A stretch of DNA of 64,000 nucleotides, from positions 1-64,000 of the forward strand of contig JBIQJD010000006.1 in assembly GCA_044507695.1 (NCBI GenBank). The letters run 5' to 3'. Position numbers and translations under genes: made by a program. Positions 53,190-62,420 of this stretch are shown piece by piece; the stretch's first letter is position 1; every line of letters begins with the position of its first letter. Origin of the DNA: JBIQJD01 sp044507695 (GTDB lineage Bacteria; Bacteroidota; Ignavibacteria; Ignavibacteriales; Ignavibacteriaceae). The notes below the pieces were generated by a model, which was not told the DNA's origin, ran no database searches, and saw only the letters and a list, made by a program, of their open reading frames with translations.

Positions 53190-54047
53190 ATGACACGATA
53201 TAAAGAAGTTAAAGATAAAATTCACGGCAAGTATAACTCACTTCCCAAAAATCAGCAGCGTATTGCCGAATATTTTATCGACAACTTTGACAGAATTCCT
53301 TTTCTAAGTGTGCACGAAGTTTCAAAAGCTACTTCATCAAGTGTTGCATCAATTGTAAGATTTGCACAGCGTACAGGTTTCCGCGGCTTCAGCGAGCTGA
53401 GAGATTCAATTGCCGGTTCATTGCAGGATCAGCTCACTAAAAAAGATATTTTTCCTCTTCTTGAAAAAAACAGCGAAGATTTACTTACATCAGTAGCAAA
53501 TCTTGATATTAAAAATATCAATGATACGCTCAATCTTATTGAGCGGGATAATTTTAACAAAGCAGTTAAGTTGATATTAAAATCAAAGCGGGTTTATACT
53601 GCCGGATTGGGAATATCTTACCTGCTTGCGGAACTGCTTGCTTATCAGCTTACACAGGTTGCAGTTGATGCATCAGTTTTCAAACACAGCTATGCATTGT
53701 TTCATGAACAGATTTTATTCATGAACAGTGATGATCTTGTTATCGCTTTTTCCTTTCCGCCTTATTCTAAAGAAACAGTTGAAGCCGCTGAATATGCTTC
53801 GCTCAGAAATATTAAAGTTATATCAATTACAAACAAGCAGGCTTCACCAATAACTTTTCATTCAGATGTTACTTTGCTGGTGAAAAGTGAAAACATGCTT
53901 TTTACAAATTCTTTTGCGGCTATTTCAGTTTTAATAAATGCAATTGCAACACAATGTGCAGTGCAGAATAAATCAAAAGCAAAAAAGATTTTAAAGGAAT
54001 CTGTAAAAATTATGGAAGAACAAAACCAGATTATTACCGAAGAATAA
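53190..54047 (+). CDS. RpiR-family regulator with SIS domain
   Basis: An N-terminal HTH_6 domain (residues 1 to about 75, with SKATSSSVASIVRFAQRTGF) is joined to a SIS sugar-phosphate-binding domain (about 120-250; KRVYTAGLGISYLLAEL, VIAFSFPPYSKETVEAAEYA). Such regulators normally sense phosphosugars. It lies directly before the TonB receptor gene (27 bases), so it probably controls the receptor and following secreted proteins. Ligand is unknown. Confidence 0.88.
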   Translation: MTRYKEVKDKIHGKYNSLPKNQQRIAEYFIDNFDRIPFLSVHEVSKATSSSVASIVRFAQRTGFRGFSELRDSIAGSLQDQLTKKDIFPLLEKNSEDLLTSVANLDIKNINDTLNLIERDNFNKAVKLILKSKRVYTAGLGISYLLAELLAYQLTQVAVDASVFKHSYALFHEQILFMNSDDLVIAFSFPPYSKETVEAAEYASLRNIKVISITNKQASPITFHSDVTLLVKSENMLFTNSFAAISVLINAIATQCAVQNKSKAKKILKESVKIMEEQNQIITEE

Positions 54048-54074
54048 TCTAAGCTCAATTTATTGGAGTTATCT

Positions 54075-56528
54075 ATGAAGAAGTTTTTTGTTGTTCTGAT
54101 TTTATTTCAGAATTTTTTATTTGCCGGCGTTACCGGAAAACTTTCCGGTAAAATTACAGATGCACAAACCGGTGATGTGCTTATTGGCGCAAACGTGTTG
54201 ATTGATGGTACAAATCTCGGCGCTGCATCTGATGTGAACGGCAGATTTGTAATATTAAATATTCCACCCGGAACTTACAGTGTCCGCTTCAGCTATCTAG
54301 GGTACGAAACTACAATTGTAGAAAATGTAAAAATTATTGTTGATCAAACAACAGAACTTCCCGCAGCATTAAGTCCGCAATCTATTGAAGTTGATGAAGT
54401 TGTTGTAACTGCTCAAACTCCAATGATTCAAAAAGATATTACAAGCAGTATCTCTGTTGTTACAAGAGAACAGATTGAAGCACTTCCGGTTTCTACCTTC
54501 ACAGAACTACTATCATTGCAGGCAGGAGTAGTAGGCAGCGGTGCAAATCTTCACGTTCGCGGCGGTAGATCAAATGAAGTAGCATACCTTGTTGATGGAA
54601 TGTACGTGCAGGATCCTCTGCTTGGCGGACTTGCAACACAAATAAATAATGATGCAATACAGGAGATGAGCCTGTTAAGCGGAACATTCAATGCTGAATA
54701 TGGTAACGCATTAAGCGGCGTTGTTAATATTGTTACCCGTGATGGCTCGGATGAATTAACCGGGAAACTAGAAGTGCGTTCAAGTGAATTTGGAATTAAA
54801 CGCTATACCGATCTGCATGAACTGAGATTGAACGGAAGCCTTGGCGGCCCTTTGTTTACAAACGATTTAAAATTCTTTGTATCCCTGGAACAGGATAAAC
54901 GCGGAAGCTATCTTCCTTTTGGATATGACAGGAACGGTACTTTCTTTGCAAAATTAACTTCTACATTTATTCCAACTTTAAAAATATCTCTTTCAAACAG
55001 AGGCAGCATTGGAAAACGACAGGGCTACAGCCATTCATACAAATATATTCCGGAACAATATTTAAGAAGAAAAACTGACAGCTATCAAAGTTCAATAACT
55101 CTTACTCATACCGTTGCAAATAATTTATTTTATGATGTTCGGGTTTCATATTTCAACCAGGGATATTATTCAGGAATTGAAAAAGATACATCCGAATATA
55201 TCTCACCTGGAGATTATGAATATTTACCAATCGGCAACGGATTTGAATTTTACAAAAGAGCCGATCCTGTTGAATTGACTGACAGCCGTACAGTAACTGC
55301 TGATATAAAAGCTGATGCAGTATGGCAGCTTGGGAATATAAATGAAGTGAAATTTGGTGCATCATATAAACAGCACTGGCTAAAATTATTTTACGTGTAC
55401 GATCCTAAACGTAACTTTCCTTACCTGAATGATTACTCAACAAATCCATTTGAAGCTGCGGCTTATATTCAGGATAAAATTGAATTTCCGTTCCTCGTAA
55501 TTAATCTCGGTCTCCGTTTTGATTACATGAACGCAAATATAACTTTCCGTGAAAATCCGCTCGTGCCCGGGTCATTAGTAAAGGTTAAACCAAGAACGCA
55601 GCTTTCTCCAAGAATCGGAATTGCGCATCCGATCTCTGACAGAACAAAACTTCATTTTGCATACGGGCATTTTTTCCAGAATCCTGAATTTCAGTATTTG
55701 TTTGAGAATCAGCAGTATGATTTAAATGTCAGAGAACCAATCTTTGGACAGGCAAGTCTGGATGCACAGCGTACAATTGCTTATGAAGTTGGAGTTGCTC
55801 ATCAGTTTTCTGATAGAGTTGCAGTGGATTTAACCGCTTATTATAAAGATGTAACGGGCTTAATCGGCACGCGCTATTTTTTTCCTTTTGTTGATGGAAG
55901 ATATACAGGATATACTCTATATGTAAACGAAGATTATGCAAACATAAAAGGATTTGAAGTTAATCTTGATATTCGTCCGGATAAATATTTTTCAGGCGGC
56001 TTAACCTACACATACTCGGTAGCAAAAGGAAGCGCTTCATCTGAAACAGAACAGTATCCGGGAACGCAGGAGTCTACTCAATTATACTATCTTGATTTTG
56101 ATAAAACACATGTAGTAAACTTTACTGCAACAATTACAGTTCCTTCAGGAGAAGGACCGGAATTATTCAGCAGCAGATTTTTGCAGAATATGGATTTCAG
56201 TTTCATCGGCAGATTAAGTTCAGGTTATCCCTACACACCCGCAGGCAGAGATATTGGATTTGTTGAAAGAAACTCACTCCGCCAGCCTGCAACTTATTCA
56301 CTTGATTTAATGATTGGTAAAGAATTTAAAATAATTGGCAATTACCAGTTGCGCATCTTTGCAGAGATATTAAACCTTACCGATCACAAAAATGTTTTAT
56401 ATGTATACAGAGATACCGGTGATCCGGATTTTACTCTTGAGGGAAATGATTCAGAAGAATATATAAGAGATCCTTCTAACTATGGTCCGCCAAGATCAAT
56501 AAGACTTGGTGCGTCAATCAAGTTTTAA
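54075..56528 (+). CDS. TonB-dependent outer-membrane receptor
   Basis: The 817-residue protein has a signal peptide (KKFFVVLILFQNFLFAG), a carboxypeptidase-regulatory-like domain (GKLSGKITDAQTGDVLIGAN ... DVNGRFVILNIPPGTYSV), the plug domain (VVVTAQTPMIQKD, HVRGGRSNEVAYLVDGM) and a large barrel ending in Phe (SIRLGASIKF). GGAGTTATCT precedes ATG 54075; TTG at 54063 is less likely. It would import a nutrient across the outer membrane with TonB. The surrounding genes for secreted peptidases suggest peptides, but that is an inference. Confidence 0.9.
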   Translation: MKKFFVVLILFQNFLFAGVTGKLSGKITDAQTGDVLIGANVLIDGTNLGAASDVNGRFVILNIPPGTYSVRFSYLGYETTIVENVKIIVDQTTELPAALSPQSIEVDEVVVTAQTPMIQKDITSSISVVTREQIEALPVSTFTELLSLQAGVVGSGANLHVRGGRSNEVAYLVDGMYVQDPLLGGLATQINNDAIQEMSLLSGTFNAEYGNALSGVVNIVTRDGSDELTGKLEVRSSEFGIKRYTDLHELRLNGSLGGPLFTNDLKFFVSLEQDKRGSYLPFGYDRNGTFFAKLTSTFIPTLKISLSNRGSIGKRQGYSHSYKYIPEQYLRRKTDSYQSSITLTHTVANNLFYDVRVSYFNQGYYSGIEKDTSEYISPGDYEYLPIGNGFEFYKRADPVELTDSRTVTADIKADAVWQLGNINEVKFGASYKQHWLKLFYVYDPKRNFPYLNDYSTNPFEAAAYIQDKIEFPFLVINLGLRFDYMNANITFRENPLVPGSLVKVKPRTQLSPRIGIAHPISDRTKLHFAYGHFFQNPEFQYLFENQQYDLNVREPIFGQASLDAQRTIAYEVGVAHQFSDRVAVDLTAYYKDVTGLIGTRYFFPFVDGRYTGYTLYVNEDYANIKGFEVNLDIRPDKYFSGGLTYTYSVAKGSASSETEQYPGTQESTQLYYLDFDKTHVVNFTATITVPSGEGPELFSSRFLQNMDFSFIGRLSSGYPYTPAGRDIGFVERNSLRQPATYSLDLMIGKEFKIIGNYQLRIFAEILNLTDHKNVLYVYRDTGDPDFTLEGNDSEEYIRDPSNYGPPRSIRLGASIKF

Positions 56529-56573
56529 TTTTTTTTAGTTGATGATTAAAACAGAAAACTTACAGGAAGTTTA

Positions 56574-59306
56574 ATGAAAAGAATAATTATCTTACTCTTA
56601 ACATTCTCCGCAGCAGCATTTGTGTACTCTCAGAATAAAGTACATGAGAAGGATATCGCATCTCCGTATGAATCACTTGAGAAAATTTTTGGAATAAATG
56701 ATCGTGCAGGCGGAACTCACAACGCAAGCAACATAGGATTGTTTTTTGAAAACCGCGGCAAACTATATCCGCGCAGAATAACTCAGGGCCCGTCCGGAGA
56801 ATTTCCACTGAACAGCACAAAACACTATATTTACAGAATTAATCCATGGGTTGGTGTTCCCGGTAATGTTGTACAGGGAAGATATACAACAAACGAAGAA
56901 TGGGAAGCAGTTGCAGGATATCATAATCGTGATTCTGCAAAAATTGCTTTCAGTGATAATCCGAATACATGGCCTGCTGACGGCTGGCCGGTAAAAGATG
57001 CTGATGGTAATCCGATCATCAAATCTGATCAGGACAGCTACTGCGTTTACAGTGACAGCAACAATACCGTTGAGGTGCTTGGAATTACTGTGGCTCAAAC
57101 AGGTTATACTTACGGCGTAAAGTTTGTGCAGAATATTATCTTCTTTAAATATGACATCATAAATAACGGACAAAAAGTACTGGATAGTTTATACTTTGGA
57201 TTGTACCAGGATATTGATGTTGGAAATATAAGCGGCGGTGATCCGGAATATGCCGATGACAGACTTGGTTTCGATAAAGAGAGAAATCTTCTTTATCATT
57301 ATGATGATGGAAAATCTGATGAATGGCCTGGTGGAACTACAGGTTTCTTTGGTGTTGCGTTTATAAAAACTCCCGATATAAATGGTGTTGAAGCCGGAAT
57401 TACTGATTGGCATTATAATTTATATGATGATGATCTTGATATAGATTCGATCCAATACGGAATTATGTCAAGCAGTCCTTCGCTTTATAACTCCTCAATT
57501 GGAAGCAGGTATTTTCATTTAGGATCAAATACCGATCTGCATTATGATGATGTTAATACAATTCCTGTTACAGGTGCAGATATTGTCCCAACTGCTTCAT
57601 CAGGCCCGTACACACTTAATCCCGGAGATACATTAACGTTTTACACTATCATTGTTGCCGGAGAAACTCTGGAAGAATTACTCTACTACACAGATCAGGC
57701 ATATGAAGCATACAAATTTAATTTTGAACTTGCCAAACCACCTGCAAGACCAACTTTGGTTGGATTAGCTGGTGATGGCAGAAACTATCTTTACTGGAAC
57801 AGCGAATCTGAACAAAGCAAGGATAATTTTACAGGTGAATATGATTTTGCAGGCTACAGAATTTACAGGAGTAATGATAAAGGAATTAACTGGGAACTGC
57901 TTAAAGATTTTTCTTTTAATGATCCTGCAGGAATACCATATTTTATAATTGATTCATCCGTGGTTAATGGTTTTGAATACTGGTACTCAATTACAGCTTA
58001 TGATAGAGGCGGAGAAGATTTACCAAGCCTTGAAAGTGCAATAGGCAAAACTCTTGAATCAATTAACACCGTTTCATTAACCCCGCTTTCAAAAGCATCA
58101 GGAAGAATTCCTGTATCAACTGCAAATGTTGAATATTCCGGAAGCGGAAAATCAAATTATATTTTTGAAGTTGAACCTGTGGATAATGATGAACTTGCAG
58201 GTAATCAATACAGAACTGTATTTACTTACACAGTTCAAAGGCTGAGCGGTGATTTACAGACAGATGTACAAATCACAATAAATGACTCATCCCGTACAAA
58301 ACCGTACCGTTATCTGCTTGAATTCCCGGATGCAAATTCAGTTGATCTTACAAACCTTACAACGGGAGAAATAATAAGAGAAGGTTATGCCTATCCTTCA
58401 GGCGGAAGGAATTTACCGATTGTACAGGATGGAATTAGTATAAGATTAACAGATGCTCCGGATGCCGATCCATCCAAACGCCCGGAAGCAACTGATAAAA
58501 TTGTTGTCTCATTCTCAATTGCAGTAATTAAAGGTGAAAGCGATACAGTTGCTGCGCCGCGGCCTTTCATAGTTAACACAACACAATCAACTACGGATGG
58601 AATAAGATTTAGATTATCATCACCGGAAATTATTAAAAGTGTTTCAAGAATCGGCGGAACCGATGATATTGATATAACATTTGATGTTGCTGATGAAACC
58701 GCAGTTAAAGATGATCTTTATCTTATCTCAACAATTGGAAGCGGTGAATCTGATGGACAAAAATTTGTTGTTATTCTTGTTAAGAATTCTGCGGCAGATA
58801 CTGTGCTGATTGATTCGGTGATGAGTTCCGGATCATTTACATTTGAAGGTATTGAAGGAACGGTTTCATTTTCATCCACTCCCCAGCCGGGAAATATGTT
58901 CTCGGTTGAAGTGCAAAAACCCGTTCAGCCGAATATACAGGATAGTTATTCCTTCAATATAAAAGGATCGTCTATCAATCGTGATTTGGTAAAAGAGAAT
59001 TTAAACAAAATAAAAGTTGTGCCGAATCCGTATGTGGTTTCTTCTTTATATGAACCTGAGTTTGGTGAATTGAGACGTGAGCCGCTGAGGCAGATTCAAT
59101 TTGTAAATCTTCCTCCGGAATGTACAATTTATATTTTTTCCGTTGACGCCGATCTTGTAAAAACAATTCAGCATAATTCAACAAGCGGAACTGCAACCTG
59201 GGATTTACGCGCTGAAAGCGGAAGAGAAATTGCTGCCGGAGTTTATCTTTATGTTGTCAAAACTTCAGACAGCGAATACATTGAAAGGTTTGCAGTTATC
59301 AAATAA
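56574..59306 (+). CDS. Large T9SS-secreted protein (910 residues)
   Basis: A signal peptide (IIILLLTFSAAAFVYSQ) is followed by a beta-rich protein. At about 395-500 there is a fibronectin-like module (YLYWNSESEQS... YRIYRSNDKGINW... FEYWYSITAYDRGGEDLPS). The C-terminus is a sorting domain of the VVPNPYVV variety ending SDSEYIERFAVIK. AGGAAGTTTA lies before the ATG. Together with the preceding TonB receptor and the following PorV-like gene it forms a receptor-cargo-shuttle set. No enzymatic motif was recognised. Confidence 0.82.
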   Translation: MKRIIILLLTFSAAAFVYSQNKVHEKDIASPYESLEKIFGINDRAGGTHNASNIGLFFENRGKLYPRRITQGPSGEFPLNSTKHYIYRINPWVGVPGNVVQGRYTTNEEWEAVAGYHNRDSAKIAFSDNPNTWPADGWPVKDADGNPIIKSDQDSYCVYSDSNNTVEVLGITVAQTGYTYGVKFVQNIIFFKYDIINNGQKVLDSLYFGLYQDIDVGNISGGDPEYADDRLGFDKERNLLYHYDDGKSDEWPGGTTGFFGVAFIKTPDINGVEAGITDWHYNLYDDDLDIDSIQYGIMSSSPSLYNSSIGSRYFHLGSNTDLHYDDVNTIPVTGADIVPTASSGPYTLNPGDTLTFYTIIVAGETLEELLYYTDQAYEAYKFNFELAKPPARPTLVGLAGDGRNYLYWNSESEQSKDNFTGEYDFAGYRIYRSNDKGINWELLKDFSFNDPAGIPYFIIDSSVVNGFEYWYSITAYDRGGEDLPSLESAIGKTLESINTVSLTPLSKASGRIPVSTANVEYSGSGKSNYIFEVEPVDNDELAGNQYRTVFTYTVQRLSGDLQTDVQITINDSSRTKPYRYLLEFPDANSVDLTNLTTGEIIREGYAYPSGGRNLPIVQDGISIRLTDAPDADPSKRPEATDKIVVSFSIAVIKGESDTVAAPRPFIVNTTQSTTDGIRFRLSSPEIIKSVSRIGGTDDIDITFDVADETAVKDDLYLISTIGSGESDGQKFVVILVKNSAADTVLIDSVMSSGSFTFEGIEGTVSFSSTPQPGNMFSVEVQKPVQPNIQDSYSFNIKGSSINRDLVKENLNKIKVVPNPYVVSSLYEPEFGELRREPLRQIQFVNLPPECTIYIFSVDADLVKTIQHNSTSGTATWDLRAESGREIAAGVYLYVVKTSDSEYIERFAVIK

Positions 59307-59358
59307 AAAAGAAAATGAATTGCTTCTTCATCTTAACTGAAGAAAAACGGAGACTATA

Positions 59359-60348
59359 ATGAAAAAAGTTTTATTGTTTATTCTCATCTGTTCTGCATCA
59401 TTACTTGCACAAAATCCAAATCTTGGTACTGCCGGTGCGCAATTTTTGCAAATACCTGTTGATGCAAAAAACACAGCATTAGGCGGCGCAGCAGTTGGAT
59501 TAACAAACGATGCTTCATCAATCTTCTGGAATCCCGCCGGGCTTGCAAATGTAAATTCTGTGCAGGCGCATTTTTCTTATCTGAGATGGTTCTCAATGTT
59601 TGATCTGAACGCCGCCGCTGTTGCTTATAACATTGGTGATGCAGGAGTAATTGGTGCAAGTTTAATTTCATTCAGCACGGGAGAAATGGAGATAACAACA
59701 GAAGAAGAACCAAACGGTACCGGAAGATTTTTTGATGCACAGGATATCGCAGTAGGAATTTCATATTCAAAATTTTTAACAGATAGATTCAGTGTTGGTT
59801 TAACAGCCAAATATGTTTCTCAAAGAATCTGGAATGAAACTGCCGATGGAATTGCTTTTGATATCGGAACACAATACAGGCTTGATTTTCAGAACTTAAC
59901 AATTGCAATGAGCATGAGTAACTTTGGCGGTGATCTTAGATTTGATGGACCTGATCTTGATATTACTCATAACAAAGACGCTGATTATCCGCAAAGCAGA
60001 TTAACACCTGCACGCCTGCAAACGGAATCATATCCGCTCCCGTTAAATTTCCAGGTTGGAATTGGATTCGATATTTATAAGGCAGACTTTGTAAAAATAA
60101 GAGGTGCTATTGATGCCGTGCATCCGAATGACAACAGTGAGCGGCTGAATTTTGGAACGGAGTTTTCATTTTTTGACAGGCTGTTTTTACGGGGCGGCTA
60201 CAAATATAATTATGATGATGAAAAATTTGCTTTCGGCGCGGGAGCTAATCTGCCGTTTTCCGGTGCTGCAATCTTTTTTGATTATGCTTACTCAATGTTT
60301 GATATTCTTCCAAGCGTTCACAGAATTTCAGTTGGAATTAGTTTTTAA
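59359..60348 (+). CDS. PorV/PorQ-like outer-membrane protein (UPF0164 family)
   Basis: The 329-residue protein has a signal peptide and the family segment QFLQIPVDAKNTALGGA with ASSIFWNPAGLANV next, ending in a beta strand with Phe (HRISVGISF). It is similar in layout to the PorV-like protein encoded at 36951 on the other strand. In T9SS, PorV binds cargo at the outer membrane; PorQ is a related protein. GGAGAC lies before the ATG. The location directly after a sorting-domain protein is a common pairing. Confidence 0.85.
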   Translation: MKKVLLFILICSASLLAQNPNLGTAGAQFLQIPVDAKNTALGGAAVGLTNDASSIFWNPAGLANVNSVQAHFSYLRWFSMFDLNAAAVAYNIGDAGVIGASLISFSTGEMEITTEEEPNGTGRFFDAQDIAVGISYSKFLTDRFSVGLTAKYVSQRIWNETADGIAFDIGTQYRLDFQNLTIAMSMSNFGGDLRFDGPDLDITHNKDADYPQSRLTPARLQTESYPLPLNFQVGIGFDIYKADFVKIRGAIDAVHPNDNSERLNFGTEFSFFDRLFLRGGYKYNYDDEKFAFGAGANLPFSGAAIFFDYAYSMFDILPSVHRISVGISF

Positions 60349-60380
60349 TAAGATTTATTAATGAATGATCATCGAATTAA

Positions 60381-62384
60381 ATGAAATTACTTTTCCTGTT
60401 TTTTATTCTTTGTATTAATGTTTTTCCACAAGGATTTATTTGTGCAGTTGGCGGCGGCGGTGAAGATTACAATAGCTGGAGCGATGCTCCCTATTCATGG
60501 ATAGTTGAAAAATCAGACAGCGGAAAAATATTAATTCTTTCTTATGATGATGCAACTAACTGGATTCCAGATTATTTCAAATCTCTCGGTGCAGGTGAAG
60601 CTAAAAATTTTAAAATCGCTTCGCGTGCAGCTGCAGATCTTCAATCAACTTACGATGAGCTTATAACAGCCAAAGCCGTTTTTCTTAAAGGCGGTGATCA
60701 ATATAAGTATATTGAATACTGGAAAGGCACAAAAACTGAAGAAGCCATAAATCTTATTTTTAAAAACGGTGGAGTGATAGCCGGAACGAGCGCCGGGCTC
60801 GCTGTACTTGGCGATCTTGATTTCAGTGCAAAGAATGGCTCAGCAGTTTCCGAAGCTTCACTTCTTAATCCATTCTATTCCAGAATTCAGCTTGAAGATG
60901 ATTTTCTTGATTTTGTTACTGATGTAATTTTTGATTCACATTTTATTGAACGCGGCAGATTCGGCAGATTGATTGCAATGATTTTTAATGCGCATTTTAA
61001 TCTTGGCAAAGATGTAATTGGTGTTGGAGTTGATGACCGCACTGCAATCTGTATAGATAATGAAGGAATAGGAACTGTATTGGGAAGCGGAGCTGCTGCA
61101 ATTTTTTATAAAGATGATAAAACTTCTTTTGTGAACGATCCATCAGGTTACATAATTAATAATTTGAAATGTGATCAGCTTACGGCCGGGTGGCAGTTTG
61201 ATTTTAATAAACGTGAAGTAAGCTATATTCCTCCTTCTGCAAAAGAAAAAATTAATGATGAATTTAAATATCCGCTAACAGATTTAATTGTACTGGGAAG
61301 CAGCAATATTCAAACACAGGTTAATGTAAATCTTCCATCAATAATAGAGCAAATTGCTCCGGAAAATATTGTGATCTTTTCCCATCAAAATTATGCCGGT
61401 AAACTTGTGCCGGTTGAAAATTATCTTAATGAAAATCATATCAGCTTCCAGACTATTTTTCTTAATTCCTCAATTATAAATGATGCAGATGCAGCAGGTA
61501 AAATTGAGAATGCTGATTGTTTTTTCTTTGCCGGTGATTCAATAATTCTTTTTTCTTTATTGAACGATCAGCCATCAATTCTCTCAGAAAAATTTCTTTC
61601 AAAAATTAATTCAAAAACTCCGGCAGTATTGTTTGGAAGCTCCGCAAGAACTGCAGGTGAGAATTATGTTGATCTTAGTTCTGATGTTTATGGTTCCTAC
61701 CGGGGTAAAATGAAAATTAATCCCGGAATAAATTTATTCCCTGAATTGTTTTTGCAGGAAGAAATATTTGAAGATTCTGATCTTGATGAAAACAAAGTTT
61801 CTGCAGTTTTATATGGAATGATGCGGATGAGAAAAAATTTTGGAGTGTACATCAACAGATCAAACCTTTTGAGATTTAATTCAGAGGATAAAACAATTAC
61901 CGGCAGCGGAAATCTTCCTTTTATAATTGTTGATGCGCGAAACACAACCTACGTTGATTCATCCGTATTCCGTGCAGGCGGAAGCGTTGGGCCGCGCCAG
62001 ATTTCTGCAATGAATAATTTGAGATATTCAATCAGCAATAATCCCGATGCAGTTTTTTCATTAATAGAAGGAAGTTTTGTAAACGTTTCATCTGTTGAAG
62101 AGACTTTTGTACCAGCCGAAAATTATTTAAATCAGAATTATCCAAATCCGTTTAATTCTCAGACGAACATATCATTCAGACTGGCAAATGCTTCATACAC
62201 AGTAATTAAAATATTTGATGCACTCGGAAGGGAAGTTTACACTTTATTGAATGATTATTTACCTGCGGGAAATCATTTAATTAAATTTGATTCATCCGGA
62301 AAAAGCTTAACAAGCGGAACATATTTTTACAGACTATATACAGATGATTTTTCTGCCGCCGGCAAGATGATCTATTTGAAATAA
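60381..62384 (+). CDS. T9SS-secreted cyanophycinase-like protein with a tandem degenerate S51 domain
   Basis: A 667-residue secreted protein. Residues about 20-260 are an S51 peptidase domain with nucleophile Ser137 (VIAGTSAGLAVL), His187 (FDSHFIERGRFGRL) and Asp219 (GVGVDDRTAIC) where the first copy has Glu. Residues about 300-530 repeat the fold: CFFFAGDSIILFSLL matches VFLKGGDQYKYIEYW, LFGSSARTAGENYVDLSS matches IAGTSAGLAVLGDLDFS, and ITGSGNLPFIIVDARN matches VLGSGAAAIFYKDDK, but the Ser-Ala-Gly nucleophile turn and the His are lost. A sorting domain (NYPNPFNSQTNISF, from about 585) ends the protein. Confidence 0.85.
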   Translation: MKLLFLFFILCINVFPQGFICAVGGGGEDYNSWSDAPYSWIVEKSDSGKILILSYDDATNWIPDYFKSLGAGEAKNFKIASRAAADLQSTYDELITAKAVFLKGGDQYKYIEYWKGTKTEEAINLIFKNGGVIAGTSAGLAVLGDLDFSAKNGSAVSEASLLNPFYSRIQLEDDFLDFVTDVIFDSHFIERGRFGRLIAMIFNAHFNLGKDVIGVGVDDRTAICIDNEGIGTVLGSGAAAIFYKDDKTSFVNDPSGYIINNLKCDQLTAGWQFDFNKREVSYIPPSAKEKINDEFKYPLTDLIVLGSSNIQTQVNVNLPSIIEQIAPENIVIFSHQNYAGKLVPVENYLNENHISFQTIFLNSSIINDADAAGKIENADCFFFAGDSIILFSLLNDQPSILSEKFLSKINSKTPAVLFGSSARTAGENYVDLSSDVYGSYRGKMKINPGINLFPELFLQEEIFEDSDLDENKVSAVLYGMMRMRKNFGVYINRSNLLRFNSEDKTITGSGNLPFIIVDARNTTYVDSSVFRAGGSVGPRQISAMNNLRYSISNNPDAVFSLIEGSFVNVSSVEETFVPAENYLNQNYPNPFNSQTNISFRLANASYTVIKIFDALGREVYTLLNDYLPAGNHLIKFDSSGKSLTSGTYFYRLYTDDFSAAGKMIYLK

Positions 62385-62420
62385 TATTCCTGAAAAACTT
62401 TCTCAACCAGGGAGAACAAA

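Noticed and set aside
59312..59350. A weak stem (CTTCTTCA/TGAAGAA) after the 910-residue gene as a terminator.
   Set aside because: The stem is short and followed by A rather than T, so it does not meet terminator criteria on the plus strand.
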